DNA of 64,000 nucleotides, taken from assembly GCA_023238725.1 (NCBI GenBank), contig CM041531.1:16824643-16888642 (forward strand), given 5' to 3'. This DNA is from Scortum barcoo. Lineage: Eukaryota; Chordata; Actinopteri; Centrarchiformes; Terapontidae. The stretch's first letter is position 1; each line of letters begins with the position of its first letter. A model generated the notes under the pieces. It did no database searches. It saw only the letters and a list, made by a program, of their open reading frames with translations, and had not been told where the DNA came from. Below, one piece after another: positions 51,197-58,798 of the stretch. A program made the translations under genes and the position numbers.

Positions 51197-52042
51197 TCAA
51201 ACCCATTTTCTTCCCAAATGGTCAGGATCTTCTTTAAGGGCTTGTGCACAGTAATGACTGTCTGTTATTATTCTTGCTCTTTTCACTTTACGCTTTCCCA
51301 ACTCTAGAAGGCCTTCTAGAATTGCAGTTACTTCTCCTACTTGGGCACTGCCTGGAACTCGTCCTTTCTGTCGATGTTTTTCCTTCTCATTTTGTTTGAG
51401 AATATAGCCCCAATAGGCCGGTGTTGTCCTAGTCCTTTCTTTGAGCCGTCGGTGTACAAGCACCCACTCGTACGGTTCTTCCTGAGTTACCTCTGTTGTT
51501 TGTTGTTTTTTGGTGGTTGGTAGCGTTGGACCTAACTCAAGGTCCGGATCGAGCAGGATGTCTTCCCATCTTCCCCATCTGGCATTGGTGGCTTTGGTCC
51601 CCTCAATGGTTCCTTTTCCTTAGGAATCGATGTACCTGGCTCTGGGTGATGACTTTGATTCCTTGCCCTTGGGCAAGCTCCTTCAAGGCTCCCCAATACC
51701 TGGCTAAAACCAGCTAACTCTTTCTCTTCTTGGGGGTACTTCTTTTCCACGGATGATAGGTGTGTAGCTCCATAGAGTTACCATTCCTCCTCCTTCGTTG
51801 TTAACTCTCACCATGGCATCGTCGTCTTCGCAACTTATCTCTGCCACCAGACGGGCGGTCAGACTTCTTGGCTCTAACCTACCAGCTTCTTGAATAGCTT
51901 TCTTGAGTTTTTCCAGGTTTTCCTGGTCTGTCGCTGTCCAAGTCCATTGAGCTTGCTTGAGGCTGACCTTCAGGGTCTTCCTTTTTTCTTCTTCAGGCAT
52001 GCATACAATGCGGTTTTGCATATTTTTGGTAGTGTGGTACAT
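51197..52042 (-). pseudogene. pol: pol: RT connection and RNase H
   Basis: The frame 52042-51704 has connection-domain character (WTWTATDQENLEKLKKAI at residues about 32-50). The frame 51750-51532 is Pro/Lys-rich linker. The frame 51463-51197 has RNase H features: Glu44 in SAQVGEVTAILEGLLELG and Asp68 in IITDSHYCAQAL, matching the second and third acidic residues of the fold. The first acidic residue should lie upstream in a different phase. RNase H removes the RNA strand during reverse transcription. The region is split over three or more phases. Confidence 0.8.
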
Positions 52043-52089
52043 GGTCTCTAACGTAATTGCAGAGTCCCAAAATCTTCTGTAGATCGTTT

Positions 52090-52768
52090 TCAGACTTTGG
52101 CGGGGTGATCTGCTCTAGCTTCTTCTTTGTAGCCTTCTGACAGTCCTAGATCTGCAGCTACTACTTGAAAGCCTAGATAAGTCACCTCGAATTGTCCAAA
52201 CTGGCATTTCTTCAAGTTGAGTTTCAAACCTGCTTCTGTGAGTCTCTTTATCACCTTTTGCAGTTTCTCCAAGTGTTCTTCTTCTGTGTCATCCGCGATG
52301 AACACATCATCGATATAGATGGTCGCTCCTAGGTCTTTCAGGACGTCCATGACCGCTGATTGGAATACATTGGGTGAAGTTCTTGTATCCCTGTGGGAGA
52401 CGCTGCCAGACGTAGGCTTTTCCTTTGTGGGTGAAGGCTGTCTTTCCTTGGGACTGTTTGGCTAGTCTCAAGGGAGAAGAACCCATTTGCTAGATCAATG
52501 CATGATTTGTACTTCTTGACCTGCAAAGTTTTCAGAGCCCCTTGTGGGTTTATCAGGCTAGCTCTGTTGGCTATGGTTCGTCGGTTGAGAGAGCCTTGAA
52601 GTTGATAACTGGTCTCCAACCTCCTCCTGCGGACTCTGGTTTCTTTACTGCTTGAATCGGGCTGTTGGTGATGGGGCTTGGCTCTTCCCTAATGATTCCT
52701 AGGGCACTGAGCTCCCTCACTATCTTGTCCATCTCCTCCACAGCTCCCGGATTCAAGGGGTACTGCAC
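52090..52768 (-). pseudogene. pol: pol: reverse transcriptase
   Basis: The frame 52768-52571 has the fingers region ending with SPIQAVKKPE and GWRPVINFKAL. The frame 52619-52338 has catalytic motif A with Asp42 (IDLANGFFSL). The frame 52350-52090 has the YIDD catalytic motif at residues 12-15, followed by LGFQV. The three lie in different phases, so two small frameshifts split the palm domain while the key aspartates are all present. The enzyme copies the viral RNA into DNA from the tRNA primer. YIDD rather than the commoner YVDD or YMDD is a mild variant. Confidence 0.92.
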
Positions 52769-53083
52769 TGACGCACCGGTGGCGGGTGCACTCCTCCCTC
52801 GATGGTGTGGACGTATACTTGCCCCCTAGATCTCCACAGTCGTTCTTGAACCTTGCCACACGTTGGCCTGAGCAATAATTTGCTTCAACCTTTCTTTGCC
52901 TTTGGGAGAGAAATCACTCTCCTGAATCTTTTGTTCTGTAGTCTCTGTCACATCTACTGGTTTGTACCAGTTCGTTTGTGTGGCTTTGCTCTGGGCTGGT
53001 TCTAGTCTCACCACTCTGGCTTGTAGCTTGTCCAAACGGCGTCTCAATCGATCGTCGTAGTTTCTTAGGCAGTTGTAACTCTT

Positions 53084-53725
53084 TTAAGTCCCTTTTGTTG
53101 TGATGAGATCGTAAGGTCCTTTTAACCATACTATCCTCTTCCATATCCCAAAGCATGGCATCTCTTCTAGGGTCCCGTTCGCCAACTGGACCTTCAGGTG
53201 TCCTTTGGTTTCAAGGCTTCTGCGGGTCATCGACACCTCAGCCCCTGAGTCTACTAAATAGGGTTCTTCATCGACTTTGGTGTAGATGTCGTCCCCCACC
53301 CAGTAGGCATTTTCCAGGGTGACCCGCGCCTTCGTTGCCATTACTTCTTCTGCCCTCCGGTGGTCGCCTGACGGACCTCTCGGAGGGCTTTCTTTTGCCT
53401 TACTCTGGCATGTCAACTTGCGGTATTCTTCATCCGGCAGGTGCTCTCCTGTTCGTGGGCCAGCAGCGGCGGATTTCGGCTTTGGCTTTGGTGGAGTTGC
53501 TTGAGCTCCTGTCTGCTGTCCCCAGGTGCCTGGAGGTCCCCTGACTGGGTTCCCCTGGGGCCTGGTGTATTGCGGTTGTGTATACTGCTTTGGAGCTGGT
53601 TTCTCTGTGGTTTTAGGTTGCTGCTTTACTTCTTTCTTTCTTTTGTCCTCCCAGAATTGGCGTTCCAGGTCCCAACTCTTTACTGCAGCGTCCATCTGTA
53701 CCACTGTCGTTTCATTGGTAGGCAT
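53084..53725 (-). CDS. pro: pro: nucleocapsid-like Pro-rich segment plus aspartic protease
   Basis: An open frame of 213 codons. Residues 1-125 are Gln/Pro/Lys-rich (KQQPKTTEKPAPKQYTQPQ and similar), like a nucleic-acid-binding tail of Gag. No CCHC zinc knuckle is visible in this phase or the neighbouring ones. Residues 157-162 read LVDSGA, the catalytic motif of retroviral aspartic proteases. Downstream flap-like and hydrophobic segments follow to residue 213. The frame continues upstream through a single TGA (53746-53744) into gag in the same phase. It would therefore be made by stop-codon readthrough if that TGA is real. It is followed by frameshifted RT. Confidence 0.85.
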   Translation of the reverse strand: MPTNETTVVQMDAAVKSWDLERQFWEDKRKKEVKQQPKTTEKPAPKQYTQPQYTRPQGNPVRGPPGTWGQQTGAQATPPKPKPKSAAAGPRTGEHLPDEEYRKLTCQSKAKESPPRGPSGDHRRAEEVMATKARVTLENAYWVGDDIYTKVDEEPYLVDSGAEVSMTRRSLETKGHLKVQLANGTLEEMPCFGIWKRIVWLKGPYDLITTKGT

Positions 53726-53743
53726 TTTGACAAAGTCTACTTC

Positions 53744-53746
53744 TCA
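53744..53746 (-). promoter_or_regulatory. in-frame TGA between gag and pro-pol (possible readthrough site)
   Basis: On the minus strand ACA TCG AGG TGA GAA GTA GAC puts the gag end and the protease frame in the same phase, separated by one TGA only. Gamma- and epsilon-type retroviruses use readthrough of a single stop here. No flanking pseudoknot was established by eye, and a plain mutation or base error is an alternative. Confidence 0.5.
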
Positions 53747-54376
53747 CCTCGATGTCCCTTTGTGACTGCTCTTAGGGCCTTTACATATCTTTTGGGCACG
53801 ATTACCTGTTTCAAGTTGTGCATGCCATACCTGGGCCAATGTCTGGCCTTGGTCTAACCCAGCTCGAGCTCTCGCGATGTGGGCATCCTCGTCGTCCTCA
53901 TCCTCAAGCACCAATCTTTCATAGTGATTTCTTGCCGGTTCTTTCCGATCAATGTGTTGGCTGGTTACGTGACCTAACCACAGCCTCTTGGCTTCTTCGC
54001 ACTCTGTGCTTCCTTCGACGAGGTGCCACACTTCTTTCAAGTACCCTCTGATCTCTTCATTTGACCCTTTTGCTCGAACTAGTGCTTTGATCTTCTTGAA
54101 TTCTCTGAATTCTTGTCCATCGGCTGGAACTTTTACTGGTTCCGTCGGCACGTCGAGTCTTATCATGTTGGTCTGTAGCTGGGGTACGGGTGAGCTTTCT
54201 TCTTCGTTGTCGTCTAGATTTTCTTCCTCATTCTCTCTTCCGACCCGGCGAGACTCCTCTAGGGCGGCTTTCTTCATTTTCCTTAGCAAGACATCATGGG
54301 CGACCCCCATGTACGCCACACGGAACTTACTGGTCAGCTCCTTACAGCTTGTAAGAGTGGGGTAGAAGGGCATCAT
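53744..54376 (-). CDS. gag: gag C-terminal frame, capsid-like
   Basis: An uninterrupted 210-codon frame ending at the TGA that separates gag from protease. It has an acidic linker (residues about 45-62, ENEEENLDDNEEESS) and then a predicted helical part with 'FKKIKALVRAKGSNEEIRGYLKEVWHLVEG' (residues about 92-121). A second acidic cluster (LEDEDDEDAH) follows. This matches the usual helical capsid in composition only. No major homology region is evident. Confidence 0.6.
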   Translation of the reverse strand: MMPFYPTLTSCKELTSKFRVAYMGVAHDVLLRKMKKAALEESRRVGRENEEENLDDNEEESSPVPQLQTNMIRLDVPTEPVKVPADGQEFREFKKIKALVRAKGSNEEIRGYLKEVWHLVEGSTECEEAKRLWLGHVTSQHIDRKEPARNHYERLVLEDEDDEDAHIARARAGLDQGQTLAQVWHAQLETGNRAQKICKGPKSSHKGTSR

Positions 54377-54444
54377 AAGAACATTTGCCCATTCTCCTGC
54401 CGTCGCTGTTGTTACTCCTAGTGTCTTTTTCTCGCTCTGGTCGG

Positions 54445-54888
54445 TTATCCATATTTCACTTGGGGAATCTCATACCCGGTCTGCCCAACTTCTGGAGCAT
54501 ATGCCTGGCGTCCATCTCTGGTTCTCACAGGCTCCACTCTGATGTCGCGGGCCATTTTCTCAGATGCTTGTCTTACATCGAGGATTTCTATTTCTTTCTT
54601 CTCCCCCCTTCGACGACCTATCTTCAGCTCTTTACGCTCCTCAACTGTCTGCTCAGCTGTGGACAGCAGGTCGTCGTCTTCTTCTGAGACGTTTGCTCGG
54701 TTGCTCAGCGAATCAACCTTCCATGGAGTGCTTGCCTTGCATACCGGTGATTCCTCACGTAGGGGCCCTGGAGTAGATGGCTCAGACACCCTCACTCCGG
54801 AGTCGTCGGCTCTACCCAGGCTTCTGCTGCGTCGTCCCTGCGAGGGGTGGCTCTCACGGTAGTTGGAATAAACTCTTTCTTCCCGCAT
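54445..54888 (-). CDS. gag: gag middle frame, charged linker
   Basis: An open frame of 147 codons, rich in Arg, Ser and Glu. An SR-like start (QGRRSRSLGRADD) is followed by acidic DDDLLSTAEQTVEERKELK. Probably disordered or coiled. It lies between the macro-like segment and the capsid-like frame, in the position of a phosphoprotein-type linker of Gag. No family is recognised. Confidence 0.5.
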   Translation of the reverse strand: MREERVYSNYRESHPSQGRRSRSLGRADDSGVRVSEPSTPGPLREESPVCKASTPWKVDSLSNRANVSEEDDDLLSTAEQTVEERKELKIGRRRGEKKEIEILDVRQASEKMARDIRVEPVRTRDGRQAYAPEVGQTGYEIPQVKYG

Positions 54889-55195
54889 CTGGGAGGTCAG
54901 TCGGTTCTGTCTCGTCTGTCATAGGTTGGTTATGTTGCCTCGGGGATCGTGAGGGAAGCTCTGGCCTGGGGTCGTACCACTCCACTGCTCGCAGTTCTCT
55001 CCCCACTCGTTCCTCACCGGGTGATGGTTCTGGTGTTTGCCTCTGTTAGTGGCGTCACTTCCCAGGTACGGGGTAATGACCGGGCTCGGCCTCGTCGCTC
55101 CTCTCACTGCCATGGGCTTCCACCAGGACTCTTCTGCCTTCGTTCTTGGTCTTGTTTTGCTGATGTGACTACCACCAGTTCATTGACGGACCCTT

Positions 55196-55696
55196 TCAGA
55201 CCCGGCATCCGCATGTGTGGAGATTTACTAAGGCCATAGCTGTCTTCTCGGCTTCCTCCCACTGCATGTGGCCGGATCTCAGCCCGTCCACGCAGATCAC
55301 CACTCTCCTGAGGTGGAACTCTTTGGCTCGGTCGACCCCCCTTTCGAGGGCTTTCAGCATGTCTTCTCTGTATGCAGGCGACTTTTCTTTACCTGGGTAC
55401 TCTTCAATCGGCAGGCACATAACAGCATAGTACGGCAGCCTATTACCGCTTATCATGACCACTTGCCGTTGTTCTTCTGCCTCGCCCAGTCTTCTGGTCC
55501 GCCTTTCTTCAACCTCATCCTTAAACTTCTTCCCCGCTCGGTCTGCCAGCTGGGTTCGGAAAGTCCGGTTTCGCACTCTCAGGTTGTCATCTGTGAGCAC
55601 CAGCAGTGCGTGGCCATCGATGTCCCATGGGTCTCCGATCCAGTGGTAGGCTTTGAAGCCCACTTGGTCACCAAACCGCCGAGCTCCTGATGGCAT
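55196..55696 (-). CDS. macro-domain-like segment within gag
   Basis: A 166-codon open frame. Residues about 18-40 (HWIGDPWDIDGHALLVLTDDNL) resemble the start of macro domains: a Gly-Asp turn, then a hydrophobic strand, then an Asn-bearing loop. Residues 44-82 look like the helix and strand that follow. 'SGNRLPYYAVMCLP' (83-96) resembles the strand after the T-x-G-x-LP turn. 'YREDMLKALERGVDRAKEFHLRRVVICVDG' (109-138) resembles the long helix and the strand leading to the phosphate loop, followed by a 'SGHMQWEEAEKTAMALVNLH' helix. The Gly-rich ligand loops of ADP-ribose-binding members are not conserved. A fold match without enzymatic activity is therefore possible. The identification is by eye. 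Confidence 0.5.
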   Translation of the reverse strand: MPSGARRFGDQVGFKAYHWIGDPWDIDGHALLVLTDDNLRVRNRTFRTQLADRAGKKFKDEVEERRTRRLGEAEEQRQVVMISGNRLPYYAVMCLPIEEYPGKEKSPAYREDMLKALERGVDRAKEFHLRRVVICVDGLRSGHMQWEEAEKTAMALVNLHTCGCRV

Positions 55697-56822
55697 TGGG
55701 GGTTAGCTCCGGGAGGTGTTCATCGTCTCTCAGTCCAGACCTGGGGAGAGAAGATTTAGTTTTATGCTTACGACCGGGTTTCTTTGGCGTAGGCGTTAGG
55801 CCCTGGATGGGGCGCAGCCGGTTCTTCTTCCTCACTGGACTCTGGCTCCCACTGACTCCGGCTGGCTGCTTCCATTGAATTCTGAAGGAGCTGCCTTTGC
55901 AGGGCCAGGTGCTTGTTCTGCTTTTCCAGCTTCGACCTCATCCCCGCCAGTTGACCTAGATTTATATAGGCGTCAAGTCATTCCTCACCGTCGTAGGCAG
56001 GAAGGGGTTGCCTCTCTTCATCAGAAGCCCCTGGGGTTTCTTCCAGCCCGTTCTCACCACCACTTTCTTGACTGGAGGCCTTCGCCCTTCTCGCTTCCCG
56101 TTGTCTCCGATGGATTGGCTCTGAGTGAGTCTTCTTCTCTGAGAGGTTCCTAACTGGGGATCCTCCAGGTTCCAGTCGGATGAGGACCTTACTACACTGC
56201 CTTCTCTTTCTTCTTCTTCTTCGGCTAGTGCTCCTAGTTCAGCCCCTATCTCCTTCAATTTGCCTATTATCTCTCTATACTCACTGTACTGGCCGGCTGC
56301 TCTCGTTTCTGGATTTTCTAGGATGTTCTCTCAATGCCCAGTACGTTTGCTGTCATCTTCACAACTGCGTCGTACTTCTTGTTGGGGCTTATCAGGGCTT
56401 CGATGTTGCAGCCTGCCCAGGTGGTATTCAGCTGTTTCACCCACCAGGTCAGCCACTCAAGGACGTCGCCAGCTTTTGTCTTGATCTTTGTTGGTGTCTT
56501 GACAATCACCAAGGCTTGCCCATCTCTCTCGTGAAGGTGCGAGCATAATAATGTCCCTTGGCATCTAGCTCTGGTAGCAGTTCCTCTGCTATGCTCTCTA
56601 TTTGACCCACGTTGTACACGTCGGCATCTCATCTATGAAGTACTTCTGCATTGCTGGGCTCCATGTTCGGATTCCTTCTCCCCACACGATGAGTCTGTGT
56701 GGAGACTTGAAGATTGCGGGTACCGTCTCATCAGGTCGCTCCTCAGGTCGGCCCTCCTGGTCGTCCTGGTGCTCCACTGAATGATCCGATGCCAATCCTT
56801 GCGCCTCTGCCGCTGCCGCCAT

Positions 56823-57220
56823 CTCTGTCTCAGATTCTCACAGCCGCAGCTTGTCTTTGTCTTCTCGAGTCGGCTGCTCCTCAAAGCCTCTCTTAGCGCC
56901 GCGTCGAGTCAGGGATGAGTTTCAGCCTCTTCTGGCTATTCAGCGCCGTTCTCTGGGTCCAGCCTGGCTGTCCCCTGTCGGTCGCTCGTCCCCCGCTGAT
57001 CCTCAAAGATCTTGACGAGAGGTGTTTTCTTCTGGCAGGTCCCTGCTTGAAGGCTTATACTCACGTATTGATGAGCAAGTCCTCCTTCAGGTCCGCTGTC
57101 TTCCGGCGCTCGGGCGGTGTTCCCGCCATAGCACGCCTCCTTCTCTCGGGTCGTTCCGCTGGAACGGTGGTTACTTCTCCACCGGGGTTCCTCCTCAGGC
57201 TCGATGAATCTTTCAGTCGA
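56823..57220 (-). other. viral 5' leader
   Basis: About 400 bases between the primer binding site and the proposed gag ATG. The leader of retroviruses holds packaging and splice-donor signals, but I could not identify any with confidence. It is GC-rich relative to the host flanks. Confidence 0.6.
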
Positions 57221-57238
57221 GCCCCACGCTGGGCGCCA
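57221..57238 (-). promoter_or_regulatory. primer binding site, tRNA-Lys1,2 type
   Basis: On the minus strand TGGCGCCCAGCGTGGGGC begins two bases after the 5' LTR ends. It matches the 3' end of tRNA-Lys1,2 with one difference (G for A at position 10 of the site). This primer type is used by spumaviruses and several beta- and lentiviruses. A host tRNA complementing the variant base would be needed for perfect pairing. Confidence 0.9.
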
Positions 57239-57703
57239 AGTGTTGAATCCCGAGTTTTCCCCTGTACAGGTGGAACTGGACCAGCTCTCCGTTCAAAGGG
57301 TCCGATCCCTAATAGCCTATAGGTATTACCTAGTAGTTTACTTTAGAGTTTAGGATAATTTAAGCTGGTGTCGAGGAGACTCGCCTAGTTTCTCACTGCC
57401 TACATCCGAGCGTCTACCCTGCTACCTCCAACCTGGCACTAGGCTGAATAGCCAATGAGCCCAGTACCCGATCGGCCACGCCCGTTCACGGCAGCTCTCC
57501 TCTAAGTGATCCTGGCACTTGGTGTGGTTACTAGGAATAAATTTAGAGACCTGGACAGCAGGTCCCAAGGGTTCGGTTGATTTTGTTGGCTAGAGTAATC
57601 CAAAAATAGAACCTCTGTGATGATGACACACCCTATTACCCAAAACACTTTTCCAATCAAAAATCCAATGTCCAGATTCTATACTTTAATTGCAGTGTTT
57701 AGT

Positions 57704-57709
57704 TTTATT
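57704..57709 (-). terminator. polyadenylation signal in the 5' LTR
   Basis: AATAAA on the minus strand, the same element as in the 3' LTR. In the 5' LTR it must be suppressed for full-length transcripts. Confidence 0.55.
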
Positions 57710-58267
57710 GCAAAAAATAGGCAAGGGCAAGCATACAGCATAAAAATTACGATTGAAATAATAGTTGAATAATTAAAATTAATTAAAGTTAATAGTTAAT
57801 TTAAAAATTTAATGATTAAAAGTTCAATAGTATGACCTGAATCAGAGGCTGTTGCTGTGTGGAAAATGTCCCAAAAATAGAGAAAAAGAGAAGAGCCACT
57901 TGGCCACAGCAGTTCTTCTTTTTTTCAGCCGAGTTGTGAAATCTGGTAAAAATCTTGACCTTGTACAAAGTCCAAAATAATACAGTGTTCACAATCTTGC
58001 TGCATGAGCGGAGAGAATGTCCAGAGTTTGATTTGAAGTTCCCTCAACTGGGTGGCGATGGATAATCTTCGTTCGGTTCGATCCTCTATTTTCAGTTGAA
58101 GTCAATCTGGAAATTTCTTGATGTTGAATAACTGCTCAAAAACTCTCTCTCTTGTGGTGATTTTTCAGCTGGAAGTTTTCAATGCCTAGATGTGGTCGAT
58201 CTGACATCAGGTCTCCAGCTGCCGAAGATCCCCCGAAGACTAACACTAAACTTCCCTTTTACTCTCC

Positions 58268-58275
58268 CTTTTATA
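58268..58275 (-). promoter_or_regulatory. TATA box in the 5' LTR
   Basis: TATAAAAG on the minus strand in the context GGTATAAAAGGGAG. Transcription would start about 25-30 bases further along (near 58240) and proceed through the provirus on the minus strand. Confidence 0.75.
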
Positions 58276-58794
58276 CCTTTTTATAATTTATTCTTACGTG
58301 ATATGGTCTGATACACAGTTGATGCCCACTTTAATCCCTTTTTTGGTTATATTTTCATATCTGACCTTATCATTGGTTACAGTCGCTGGTCAAGCTTACT
58401 TCTTCTTTTTCCCGTTTTGGCTAAGGATGACTTCATTGTCACAAGACAGTCACAAGATGATTACAACACACAAATCAACAGTTTTTTTACACCTCTTACA
58501 TACACGATCATTTCATCAAATCATTCATATTGATTCATTAAAATATTATAAAATCTCAAAAATCACTTCATTAATTATTTCACATTTTACTTAACTCTCG
58601 GTCATAGTTACTTTAATCATCATATATGGTTACATACTGCTCTTGCTTGTATATGCATTGTGTTACATTGCCTCGGTGGAAAGCACCCCTGATTCCTGTT
58701 ATCTTTAGATGAACAGTACCTTACTGCTCCTAGGTGGGCCTGTTGTAAGGCCTTCATAGTGATGGCAGAGAGGGATTTTCAACCTTACTTGACA

Positions 58795-58798
58795 ACTT
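58795..58798. repeat. provirus target-site duplication, right copy (ACTT)
   Basis: Second copy of the 4-bp duplication (see 41540-41543), directly beyond the right LTR edge. Confidence 0.8.

Larger units (their letters stand above)
53744..56822 (-). pseudogene. gag: gag (structural polyprotein), frameshifted, with macro-like insert
   Basis: The likely start is ATG at 56822 in a good context (GAGATGGCGGCG), about 400 bases inside the primer site. Frames in order are 56822-56598, 56632-56318, 56258-55962, 55696-55196, 54888-54445 and 54376-53744, so several small shifts break it. The N-terminal parts are Ala/Glu-rich, with a segment 'VLEWLTWWVKQL' typical of a helical matrix-like region. The macro-like segment follows. 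The part at 54888-53744 is highly charged, with helical composition that may be capsid. About 1025 codons is long for Gag. No zinc knuckle or major homology region could be identified, so the gag call rests on position before protease. Confidence 0.7.
41544..58794 (-). mobile_element. complete endogenous retrovirus (provirus), about 17.25 kb
   Basis: Two near-identical LTRs start with TG and end with CA and are flanked by a 4-bp duplication. A tRNA-Lys1,2-type primer site and a polypurine tract lie at the expected inner edges. Between them, on the minus strand, are gag, protease (Asp-Ser-Gly-Ala), reverse transcriptase (Tyr-Ile-Asp-Asp), RNase H, integrase (His2Cys2 and catalytic Asp pair) and env. 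Extra frames lie between pol and env and between env and the 3' LTR. The length and the accessory frames make it a complex retrovirus of a fish. Its coding GC content is visibly higher than the flanks. Most genes are interrupted by single-base-type frameshifts, so as written it encodes no full set of proteins. Genus is unresolved: primer type and architecture recall spumaviruses, but no sequence comparison could be run. Confidence 0.96.
57241..58794 (-). repeat. 5' LTR of the provirus (1554 bp)
   Basis: Minus-strand LTR starting TGTCAAG at 58794 and ending CA at 57241. It carries a TATA box (58275-58268) about 520 bases in and an AATAAA signal (57709-57704) some 530 bases after the expected start. 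Apart from about ten 1-6 bp indels it equals the 3' LTR. Confidence 0.97.

Noticed and set aside
53341..53420. Possible CCHC zinc knuckle near the protease
   Set aside because: Only one Cys and one His with wrong spacing appear in the open phase, and the other phases contain stops. A knuckle could not be supported.
53319..53857. Plus-strand frames over the protease region
   Set aside because: Low-complexity translations antisense to the Pro/Gln-rich gag tail.
55268..55690. Plus-strand frame of 140 codons opposite the macro-like segment
   Set aside because: Antisense shadow of the gag frame, with no domain. An antisense retroviral gene is conceivable but nothing supports it.
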